A stretch of DNA of 19,042 bases, from assembly GCA_963205525.1 (NCBI GenBank), contig CAUJJP010000192.1, forward strand, positions 1 to 19,042, given 5' to 3'. Under the pieces are notes generated by a model. It had not been told where the DNA came from. It saw only the letters and a program-made list of their open reading frames with translations, and did not search any database. Within the stretch, counting starts at the first letter, position 1. Each line of letters begins with the position of its first letter. Made by a program: the position numbers and the translations under genes. This DNA is from Pseudomonadota bacterium. GTDB lineage: Bacteria > Pseudomonadota > Gammaproteobacteria > Burkholderiales > Burkholderiaceae. Below are positions 1-6,566 of this stretch, piece after piece.

Positions 1-54
1 GCCGCCGACCGCCTGTTCGCGGACGCCGCGGCGGGCAAGCCGGACGCGGATTGA
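1..54 (+). CDS. Possible 3' end of an unidentified gene (partial)
   Basis: The frame starting at base 1 is open for 17 codons (ending ...GKPDAD) and stops at TGA 52-54. This could be the tail of a plus-strand gene entering from the left and converging on the protease gene. The fragment is too short to recognise and no domain can be assigned. The reading rests only on the open frame at the window edge, so it may be chance. Confidence 0.25.
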   Translation, partial: AADRLFADAAAGKPDAD

Positions 55-105
55 GGCTACGGCAGGCGTCGAGAGCCGCGCAGGCGGACCCACTTCCGGC
101 CGTGC

Positions 106-131
106 CCCGCGCCCGGGCAAGCAGGCGCGGG
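106..131. terminator. GC-rich hairpin between possible convergent genes
   Basis: An 8-bp perfect inverted repeat (CCCGCGCC 106-113 with GGCGCGGG 124-131, loop of 10) lies 50 bases beyond the protease stop codon. There is no T-run on either side, so it is not a canonical intrinsic terminator. It may aid 3'-end formation or be chance in GC-rich DNA. The rest of 55-180 holds nothing recognisable. Confidence 0.3.
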
Positions 132-180
132 CGCTTCGGCCGGCGCGCAGTCGTCCGCAGGGCCGACTCCACGTCCGGCC

Positions 181-1716
181 TTAGCCCAGTTTGACCGGGA
201 CGAAGATCTGCTGGCCCTGGCGCGAGACCAGAAGCGCCACCTGGTGCGACTGCTTGCCCAGCAGCGCGCGCAGCTGCTCGACGCTCTTCACCGGCTGGCC
301 GTTGAGTGCCAGCAGGACGTCGCCAGCCTCCACCCCGGCCAGGCGCGCCGGGCCGCTGACGCCGTCGATCAGCAGGCCGTGGTCGACGCCGGCGGCGCGC
401 ATCTCGTCGCGGTCCAGCGGCCGCACCGCCAGCCCGAGGGCGCCGTCCTCGCCCGGCTGTGCCTGTGCGCTGCGCTCGCCCTGCGCCTTGCCCAGGGTGG
501 CGCTGAGCTCGTGCGCGTCCTTGTCGCGCCACAGCGAAAGCGCCAGCTTGTCACCCGGGTGCGCCATGCCCACGCGCAGGGTGACGTCGCCCACCAGGTG
601 CACCGGCGTGCCGTCGACGGCGGTGATGACGTCGCCCGGCTTCAGGCCGGCCGCCGCCGCCGCGCTGCCCGGCTCGACGCTGGCCACCAGCGCACCGTCG
701 GGCGACTTCAGGCCGAAGCTCTTGGCCAGCGGCGCGCTCAACTCCTGCAGCGTGACGCCGAGGCGCGCGTGCTCGACGCGGCCGTGGGCGACGATCTGGT
801 CCTTCACGCGCAGCGCCACGTTGACCGGAATGGCAAAGGCCAGTCCCTGGAAGCCGCCGCTTTGCGAGTAGATCTGGGCGTTGATGCCGATCACCCGGCC
901 TTCGGCGTCGAACAGCGGGCCGCCCGAGTTGCCGGGGTTGACGGCGGCGTCGGTCTGGATGAAGGGCACCACGTTCTCGCCCGGCAGCGAACGCCCCTTG
1001 GCGCTCACGATGCCCTGGGTGGCGGTCTGCTCGAAGCCGTAGGGGGCGCCGATGGCGAGCACCCAGTCGCCGACCTGCACCGCCTTTGGGTCGCCGAAGC
1101 TCACCGTCGGCAGATCGTGGGCGTCGATCTTGAGCACCGCGATGTCGGTGCTGGCGTCGCTGCCCAGGACCTTGGCCGCAAACTCGCGCCGGTCCGACAG
1201 CTTGACCGTCACCTGCTTGGCGTTGCGCACCACGTGGGCGTTGGTCAGGATCAGGCCGTCGGCGCTGACGATGAAGCCCGAGCCCTGGCCGCGGAAGGGC
1301 TGCGCCTGCAGCGGCGGCAGGCGCAGGCCCGGGATGCCGCGGAAGAAGCGGAAAAAGCGCTCCGCGTCGGGGTCGGCGGCCTGGTCCTCGCCCTCCTGCT
1401 CGCCGCTGGCCTGGCGCAGCCCGGCCACCGTGACCCCCACCACCGCCGGTCCCTGCGTCTGCACGATGGCGCGGTAGTTGGGAAGCTGGGTCGCCGGCAG
1501 CGCCGCCGTCACGGCGGGGGCGGCGCCCATCTCGCCACGGGTGCCTGCGCTGGCGCCGGGGCTGGCCGCGGACTCGGCCGCGCTCGCGGTCTGGCCGCGG
1601 TGCAGCCAGGACGGCAGGGTCCAGGCATCGGCGGCGGTGGCGCCCAGGGTGGCGAGGGCGAGCGCGGACGCGGCGGCGACCGCGCTGCGGGTGGCAACTC
1701 GTGCGGACAGCGACAT
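181..1716 (-). CDS. degP: Periplasmic serine endoprotease, DegP/HtrA (Do) family
   Basis: This is a 511-residue trypsin-like protease/chaperone that degrades misfolded envelope proteins. An N-terminal hydrophobic signal segment (about 10-31, ending ATAADA) indicates export. The catalytic triad is visible: His161 in TNAHVV, Asp191 in TDIAVLK and Ser264 in GNSGGPL. Two PDZ domains follow, at about 318-410 and 425-508, which is the DegP/DegQ/MucD layout. The start was set at 1716 because AAGGAGAT (1721-1728) lies four bases upstream of that ATG; the frame is open 48 bases further up but without such a site. It stands alone rather than next to rpoE/rseAB-type genes. Upstream is a TAGAGT -10 and an array of 11-bp-spaced hexamers, suggesting control by a response regulator. 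DegP and DegQ cannot be told apart from sequence alone, so the symbol is approximate. Confidence 0.93.
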   Translation of the reverse strand: MSLSARVATRSAVAAASALALATLGATAADAWTLPSWLHRGQTASAAESAASPGASAGTRGEMGAAPAVTAALPATQLPNYRAIVQTQGPAVVGVTVAGLRQASGEQEGEDQAADPDAERFFRFFRGIPGLRLPPLQAQPFRGQGSGFIVSADGLILTNAHVVRNAKQVTVKLSDRREFAAKVLGSDASTDIAVLKIDAHDLPTVSFGDPKAVQVGDWVLAIGAPYGFEQTATQGIVSAKGRSLPGENVVPFIQTDAAVNPGNSGGPLFDAEGRVIGINAQIYSQSGGFQGLAFAIPVNVALRVKDQIVAHGRVEHARLGVTLQELSAPLAKSFGLKSPDGALVASVEPGSAAAAAGLKPGDVITAVDGTPVHLVGDVTLRVGMAHPGDKLALSLWRDKDAHELSATLGKAQGERSAQAQPGEDGALGLAVRPLDRDEMRAAGVDHGLLIDGVSGPARLAGVEAGDVLLALNGQPVKSVEQLRALLGKQSHQVALLVSRQGQQIFVPVKLG

Positions 1717-1762
1717 GGTGATCTCCTTGACAGACGCTGCACCAGCGGCAGCGGACGAGGTC

Positions 1763-1816
1763 ACTCTAGGCAGCCCGGATGAGCGCAGGGTGAGGGCTGG
1801 GTGAGGCGAGGATGAA
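1763..1816 (-). promoter_or_regulatory. Protease promoter with four 11-bp-spaced activator half-sites
   Basis: On the minus strand the hexamers TTCATC (1816-1811), CTCACC (1805-1800), CTCACC (1794-1789) and CTCATC (1783-1778) are each separated by exactly five bases. The last ends nine bases before a -10-like TAGAGT (1768-1763). The -35 position (about 1791-1786, ACCCTG) is poor and is covered by the array. This is the geometry of promoters activated by OmpR/PhoB-family regulators, which bind 11-bp direct repeats in place of a -35. The pattern is seen directly; the identity of the regulator is unknown. Confidence 0.55.
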
Positions 1817-1962
1817 GGACGGGCGGCAGCGCCTGCAGGCTTGGCGCGACCGTCCGGTCATCGACCAAGTGCAAGGGCGTGCCGGCCGGCGGTCACGGAC
1901 GGGCTGCGGCGGGGCTGCGTACTGCGGAACCAGGCGGCGTCGCACGGCACGGTTGCGATCGG

Positions 1963-3807
1963 TCAGCCCGGTGCCGGTCGCGGCCAGCCCTTCAGGACCG
2001 CCACTGAATGCGCCTCGTGCTTGGCCTGGCGTTTGGCCGCGGCAGCTGCGCTGGCCACCTCTTCCGCATGGACGAAGCGCCCGGGCTGCACCTGGACTGC
2101 GCCTATGCACAAGGTGGTGCAGGGGTGGAATCGCATGTTGCCATGGCGGTCCTCGGCGTGTATGCCACCGGCAGCCAGTGCCTCGGGATCGAACAAAGCA
2201 CTTGCCATCGCGTTGAAGGTGCCCACGATGCGTTCGCAGCGTGCCAGCCAGTCGGTGCTCTGGAACAGGACCACGAAGTCGTCTCCACCCACGTGACCGA
2301 CGAAGTCACGCCGTGCGTCGCACTGTGCGAGCAGCACGCGCGCCACCAGACGAATCATTTCGTCACCGCGCCAGTAGCCGTACTGGTCGTTGTAGGGCTT
2401 GAAGTGGTTCAGATCGGCGTAGGCGGCGACGAAGTCACGGCCGCTGGCGAGCAAGCGCTCGATGTGGTCGCTGATCGGGATGTTGCCGGGCAGGAAGGTC
2501 AGAGGGTTCGCATGTCGTGCAGCCTCGATACGCGCCTCGGTCACGGTACGCACCAGTTGCTGCCCCGTGCCCAGGCCCCGGTAGCGGCCACCCTCGGTGA
2601 GGACGTAGCCCTCGGTCAGGTAGCGCTGATCGGTCGAGGTGAGCACGCTGGTGAGATCCTCGATGCCGGTGTGCACGTCTATCGTCAGCGGCGCCAGGTT
2701 GGCGAACAGGGTGCAAGGCTTGTTGCCGTACAACTCCTTGAAAAAGGGCTTGGCGTAGCTGGCAATGAACTCGCCACGACCGATCAGGGCCAGCGGGCGG
2801 CGCTCGGTGTCCACCACCGCCAGGGCGTGCAGGGTTTCGTGCACGCACAGCAGGGCGTACACCTCGTGATGGGTGGTATGCGGCGGCACTGCCGGCGCCG
2901 CGACGAGCAGGTTCGCCGCGGTGCAGCCGCCGTTGCTCGCACGCTTGGGCTCCGGGAAGACCGCGATGTCGCGGCTGACCAGCACCGTGCGCGCGTCGTC
3001 GGGCAGCCGAGTCAGCGGCTGCGCCTGCGGCCGTCCGAGCGCCCAGCCCTGGCCGTAGTGGATGCCAAGATCGCGCGCCATGCGCAGCTCCTCATCGCCT
3101 TCGAGTCCCTCCGCGACCAGGCGCGAGCCGAACGTTTCCGCGATCTGTAAAAGAGCGCGCAGCGTCTGCAGCTTGTCGCCGTGGAGTGCCAGGTCCTTCA
3201 GAAAGTGCTTGTCGATCTTGACGATCTCGGGCTTCAGCTCGGACCACAGGCGCAGACTGGAGCGACCGTCGCCGAAGTCGTCCAACGCCACCTCCATGCC
3301 GCAGCGGCGCAGCGTCGCACACACCTCGAGCAAGGCGCCCGGATCGCGCACCTGCTCATGCTCGGTCAGTTCGACCACCAGCGACGACGGCGCGATGCCG
3401 TGCCGGCGGGTGACCGCGATCACGTCGTCCATACCGCGCTCGGCGACGATGCGCAGCAGTGCACCGGCACTGAGATTGAGAAACAGCCGCCCGCCGCAGC
3501 CGGCCACGGCCCAGTCCGTCAGTGCGCGCCTGATGCACTCCACCTCCAGCTCGAACGCGCAGTGCTCGCGGTGCGCTGCAGCAAACAGCGCGTCCGGTGC
3601 CGCGAGTGCCGACCGCGCCGGACCGCGCACCAGTGCCTCATGGCCGTGAATGCTTGCGTCCCGCAGGTCGGCGATGGGCTGGAAGTGCACGTGCAGCATG
3701 TGGCGATCGATCAATTCGCCGACGCTCGGCGCTGTCAAGACGGCACCACCGACCGGGCTGGCGGGCACATGACGCGCGGTCGCCACCGGCAGGGGATGGA
3801 CGTTCAC
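1963..3807 (-). CDS. EAL-CBS-GGDEF protein (c-di-GMP phosphodiesterase, possible cyclase)
   Basis: This is a 614-residue cytoplasmic protein with no signal or membrane segment. The EAL domain spans about 30-265 with the expected catalytic set: EAL 57-59, Asn111, Glu146/Glu149 (ELTE), DDFG 176-179, Lys197, AEGLE 232-236 and QGWALGRP 253-260. It should therefore hydrolyse c-di-GMP. A CBS-pair-like linker follows at about 300-425. The GGDEF domain (about 435-600) has the DLNHFK metal/substrate region but a GGDDF signature (507-511) instead of GG(D/E)EF. The Arg of the RxxD inhibitory site is replaced by Ala, so cyclase activity and product inhibition are doubtful. The frame is open far upstream to 4293, but that part is unlikely to be coding. 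The GTG at 3807 is chosen because its GTGA overlaps the stop of a leader ORF with a strong ribosome site. Later starts (e.g. the GTG in RHVP) are possible. Confidence 0.85.
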   Translation of the reverse strand: MNVHPLPVATARHVPASPVGGAVLTAPSVGELIDRHMLHVHFQPIADLRDASIHGHEALVRGPARSALAAPDALFAAAHREHCAFELEVECIRRALTDWAVAGCGGRLFLNLSAGALLRIVAERGMDDVIAVTRRHGIAPSSLVVELTEHEQVRDPGALLEVCATLRRCGMEVALDDFGDGRSSLRLWSELKPEIVKIDKHFLKDLALHGDKLQTLRALLQIAETFGSRLVAEGLEGDEELRMARDLGIHYGQGWALGRPQAQPLTRLPDDARTVLVSRDIAVFPEPKRASNGGCTAANLLVAAPAVPPHTTHHEVYALLCVHETLHALAVVDTERRPLALIGRGEFIASYAKPFFKELYGNKPCTLFANLAPLTIDVHTGIEDLTSVLTSTDQRYLTEGYVLTEGGRYRGLGTGQQLVRTVTEARIEAARHANPLTFLPGNIPISDHIERLLASGRDFVAAYADLNHFKPYNDQYGYWRGDEMIRLVARVLLAQCDARRDFVGHVGGDDFVVLFQSTDWLARCERIVGTFNAMASALFDPEALAAGGIHAEDRHGNMRFHPCTTLCIGAVQVQPGRFVHAEEVASAAAAAKRQAKHEAHSVAVLKGWPRPAPG

Positions 3808-3923
3808 GACAGGTCGCGCCTGCTGTCCACGCCGACGCGCGGACGCGACGCACGCTCTGACACGAGATGCGCGGCGCACCGCGCTGGCACCCTGAACACC
3901 GGTCGTCTGCGAGCCCGATTCAT
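3804..3923 (-). CDS. Short Arg-rich leader ORF overlapping the EAL-GGDEF gene
   Basis: This ORF has 39 codons, starting at ATG 3923-3921 and ending at TGA 3806-3804, with 11 arginines and no hydrophobic segment. A strong ribosome site (AAAGGAAGGA, 3940-3931) lies seven bases upstream, better than anything in front of the EAL-GGDEF reading frame. Its stop overlaps the GTG at 3807-3805 as GTGA, the usual arrangement for translational coupling. It may be a leader peptide that feeds ribosomes to the next gene. Alternatively it may be the true N-terminus of that protein separated by a frameshift (biological or a sequence error). No homologue is recognised. Confidence 0.45.
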   Translation of the reverse strand: MNRARRRPVFRVPARCAAHLVSERASRPRVGVDSRRDLS

Positions 3924-3969
3924 CGTTCGATCCTTCCTTTGCGTGGAAGACATGCTTTCGATTCGGCGT

Positions 3970-4030
3970 GACAGAACGATGAAGCACGCGGCAACGTGAT
4001 GGCACCGGCTTGTCACATGTCACGGATGCC
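3970..4030 (+). repeat. Imperfect direct repeat, copy A
   Basis: These 61 bases match copy B at 5053-5113 at 49 positions without gaps, in the same orientation. The shared core reads GATGAAGCA, then CACCGGCTTG, then TGTCACGGA. Copy A lies between the divergent EAL-GGDEF leader (start 3923) and the PEP-CTERM gene (start 4187), so it may fall in the promoter region of either. Function is unknown. Confidence 0.7.
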
Positions 4031-4186
4031 GTGAATTCTCCCGGGGCCGCAGTTGCGAACCAGCGTGGCGCTGCCGGCTGTACGGGATGGACTTCGGCCC
4101 GCCGCAGACACACGATGGCGTCGCGCGGCACAGCGCCGCATGCGGTCGCCACAGCCGTGCATCCGTCTTCCATGAAGGAGATCCAC

Positions 4187-4993
4187 ATGCGCACACACCG
4201 GCTTGAGTTTGCGATCGGCTTGACCGTCCTCGGGCTGGGCTGCACACCCACACTGTGGGCGGCCCAGATTGGATTGCAGAGCGCAACCGCCACCTACTCG
4301 CAGGTGAACTCGTCAGACCCCGGGCTGTGGGACCCGGTCAAGACCATCGATGGCCGCACCAGCGGCGCCTTCACCTCATGGGCTGTCAACCGCGGCACTG
4401 GCCCCAATCACGAAGAGACCATCGTCTGGGAAACCACGGCCGATCTGACGCTCGACGGGGGGACGATCCTGCGGTTCTCGCTTCACCACCAGGACTGGGT
4501 GCCCAGCGCCGGCCACAACCTCGGCCGGTTCCGTCTGTCCTACACCACCGACGACCGAGCGACGTTCGCCGACGGCCTGGCCAGCGGCGGCGACGTCAGT
4601 GCCGGCTGGATCGTGATCCATCCCACCGGGTCAGGCTCGACGGGTGGCGAGCTGCTGACCACCCAGGCAGACTCATCGATCCTCGTGTCCGGCGGCACGA
4701 ACGCCTACCCCACCTACGCCATCGACAGCCGCGTCATTGCAAGCGGCATCACGGGCTTTCGGCTCGAGGCGATGCGCGATCCCTCGCTGCCATTTGGCGG
4801 ACCCGGCCGGCAGCCCGTCAACGGCAACTTCCACCTTTCGGAGTTCATCGTCTCCACGGTGCCCGAACCGGCCACGGCCGTCCTGTCGCTGCTGGGCGGA
4901 CTTGCGCTGGCAGGGACCTTGCGTCGTGCGACGAGCAGGCACCCCGCTCAGGCCTGTCGCCGCCAGGCAGCGCTGCAGTCCGGCAGGGGCTGA
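4187..4993 (+). CDS. Secreted PEP-CTERM sorting-domain protein
   Basis: This is a 268-residue exported protein. It has an N-terminal hydrophobic signal (about 8-26, ending LWAA) and a central beta-rich region of about 200 residues. Its C-terminus has VPEP (225-228), a 16-residue hydrophobic helix and Arg246-Arg247, the tripartite PEP-CTERM signal recognised by exosortase in bacteria that make extracellular polysaccharide. The segments GRFRLSYTTDD (113-123) and GGPGRQPVNGNFHLSEF (204-220) resemble a beta-sandwich motif I know from large secreted planctomycete proteins, but ligand binding is only inferred. ATG 4187 is chosen because AAGGAG (4175-4180) lies six bases upstream; ATG 4172 overlaps that site. 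The C-terminal tail continues about 21 residues past the Arg pair, longer than usual. No exosortase gene is in this window. Confidence 0.85.
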   Translation: MRTHRLEFAIGLTVLGLGCTPTLWAAQIGLQSATATYSQVNSSDPGLWDPVKTIDGRTSGAFTSWAVNRGTGPNHEETIVWETTADLTLDGGTILRFSLHHQDWVPSAGHNLGRFRLSYTTDDRATFADGLASGGDVSAGWIVIHPTGSGSTGGELLTTQADSSILVSGGTNAYPTYAIDSRVIASGITGFRLEAMRDPSLPFGGPGRQPVNGNFHLSEFIVSTVPEPATAVLSLLGGLALAGTLRRATSRHPAQACRRQAALQSGRG

Positions 4994-5052
4994 CATCGCT
5001 CGGCGCGGCGGCCGCGGCGCCCGTCTGCGAGCCGGCCAGTGAACCACGGGCC

Positions 5053-5113
5053 GACAGAGGGATGAAGCAGCCGGCACCTCGATGACACCGGCTTGCCGCT
5101 TGTCACGGACGCC
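5053..5113 (+). repeat. Imperfect direct repeat, copy B
   Basis: This partner of the 3970-4030 repeat (49 of 61 identical) lies 59 bases after the PEP-CTERM stop and before the convergent outer-membrane channel gene. Unlike copy A it can form AGCCGG (5068-5073) with CCGGCT (5088-5093) around a 14-base loop. That suggests a hairpin near the 3' ends of the two convergent genes, but pairing is not conserved in copy A. Otherwise the 200-base gap 4994-5195 holds nothing recognisable. Confidence 0.65.
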
Positions 5114-5195
5114 AGGCGCTCGCCACCCGGGCCGCCCAAGCCCGGCGCGGCGGCGGGCGCGAGCCGGTGCGCGCCTGCCGCCGATCGCGCCCGGA

Positions 5196-6566
5196 TCAGG
5201 CCGGTTCGCCGGTCGCCACCCCGCCGCCCAGCACGCGGTACAGCAGCAGCGCGTTGCTGCGCTGCGCGAGTTCGAGCTGGATCACCGCCTGCTGCGCCGC
5301 CAGCGCCGAGCGTTCGGCGTCCAGGCGGTCGAGCTGGCTCGCGGCGCCGGCCGCCAGCAGTTGCTGCGCCAGCGCGAGCCGGCGCTGCTCGGCCTGCGCC
5401 TGCTGGCGCTGGGCGGCGAGCTGTTCGCCCAGGGTGGCGCGCGCGGCCAGGGCGTCGGCGACCTCGCGGAAGGCGGTCTGGATGCTCTTCTCGTACTGCG
5501 CCTGCGCGAGCTCGCGCGCGGCGCGCGCGCCGGCCAGGTTGGCTTCGTTGCGGCCGGCGTCGAACAGCGGCGCCAGCAACTGCGGTGCAAAGCTCCAGGC
5601 GCCGTGGTCGAACAGCGCCGAGAGCTCGCTGCTGGCGAATCCCAGGCTGCCGGTGAGCGTGATGCGCGGGAAGAAGGCGGCGCGCGCCGCGCCTATGCTG
5701 GTGTTGGCGGCGATGAGCTGCTGCTCGGCCTGGCGCACGTCGGGCCGCTGCAGCAGGACCTGCGAGGGCAGGCCCGCCGGCAGCTCGGCGAACTGCACCG
5801 CGGCCAGCGGCGGCGCGGCCGGCAGCCCGGCCGGCAGCGCGCTGCCCAGCAGCAGCACGAGGGCGTTGTGATGCTGCTGGCGCTGGCGCTGCAGCGCCGC
5901 GGCGCTGGCGCGCACGCCCGCCACCAGCGATTCGTTGGCGCGCAGCTCGGGCTCGGCGGCGACGCCGGCGTCGAACTTCAGCTTCACCAGCCGGTAGCTG
6001 TCCGCGCGCGCCGCCAGCACCTGGGTCGTGAGGGCGATCAGCGCGTCGTCGGCGCGCAGCGCCAGCTCGGCGTCGGCCACCGCGGTCACCAGGCTGAGCT
6101 GGACCGCGCGCCGCGCCTCGTCGCTCGCCAGCACGCGCGCCGCCGCAGCCTCGCCGAGGCTGCGCACGCGGCCGAAGAGGTCGAGCTCGAAACTGGTCAC
6201 CGCCAGTCCGGCGGTGTAGCTGCTGCCGGCGCTGTTGCGGCTGGCCGCCACCCCGGCACCGACGCTGGGCAGGCGGTCGGCCTGCTGCACGCCCAGCGCG
6301 GCGCGCGCCTGCTCGACGTTGAGGGCGGCGATGCGCAGGTCGCGGTTGTTCGCCAGCGCGCTGCGCACCAGCGCCTGCATGCGCGCGTCGGTGACGAACT
6401 CGGCCCAGGGCAGTTGTGCCGCCGGGCTGCCGCTGCCGCCGGCGGCAAGCGGGAACTCGGCCGCCACCGGTGCCGGCGGGCGTTCATAGGCCGGGGTGAG
6501 CGCGCAGCCGGCGAGTGCGGCGGCGAGCGCGAGGGTGGTCACGGCCGTGGTCGGGCGGCGCATCAT
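5196..6566 (-). CDS. RND efflux outer-membrane factor lipoprotein (NodT/OprM family)
   Basis: This is a 456-residue TolC-like channel that would connect the inner-membrane pump to the outside. A lipoprotein signal with lipobox LAGC (Cys21) predicts lipid anchoring in the outer membrane. The body is Ala/Gln/Leu-rich with long helical stretches in two related halves, as in the OEP fold. Typical family phrases include [10 protein letters not shown] (near 160) and [11 protein letters not shown] (near 275). The start ATG 6566 overlaps the pump stop as ATGA, and GGGAGG (6576-6571) lies four bases upstream. The adjacent ATG 6563 is an equally good alternative with seven-base spacing. It is the last gene of the adaptor-pump-channel operon and appears intact, although the pump before it has a nonsense codon. 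Confidence 0.92.
   Translation of the reverse strand: MMRRPTTAVTTLALAAALAGCALTPAYERPPAPVAAEFPLAAGGSGSPAAQLPWAEFVTDARMQALVRSALANNRDLRIAALNVEQARAALGVQQADRLPSVGAGVAASRNSAGSSYTAGLAVTSFELDLFGRVRSLGEAAAARVLASDEARRAVQLSLVTAVADAELALRADDALIALTTQVLAARADSYRLVKLKFDAGVAAEPELRANESLVAGVRASAAALQRQRQQHHNALVLLLGSALPAGLPAAPPLAAVQFAELPAGLPSQVLLQRPDVRQAEQQLIAANTSIGAARAAFFPRITLTGSLGFASSELSALFDHGAWSFAPQLLAPLFDAGRNEANLAGARAARELAQAQYEKSIQTAFREVADALAARATLGEQLAAQRQQAQAEQRRLALAQQLLAAGAASQLDRLDAERSALAAQQAVIQLELAQRSNALLLYRVLGGGVATGEPA

Noticed and set aside
1850..1902. Inverted repeat CCGTCCG / CGGACGG between the EAL-GGDEF stop and the protease promoter
   Set aside because: The arms are only seven bases with a 39-base loop and no T-run, so it is too weak to call a terminator or operator.
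3955..3982. Flagellar sigma-28-like GCCGAATC on the minus strand before the EAL-GGDEF leader
   Set aside because: Only the first five of the eight -10 bases agree and no -35 match lies at the right distance.
3999..4013. Sigma-54-like TGGCAC...CTTGT before the PEP-CTERM gene
   Set aside because: PEP-CTERM genes are often sigma-54 controlled, but here the GG and the second dinucleotide are nine bases apart instead of ten and the latter is GT, so the site does not fit.
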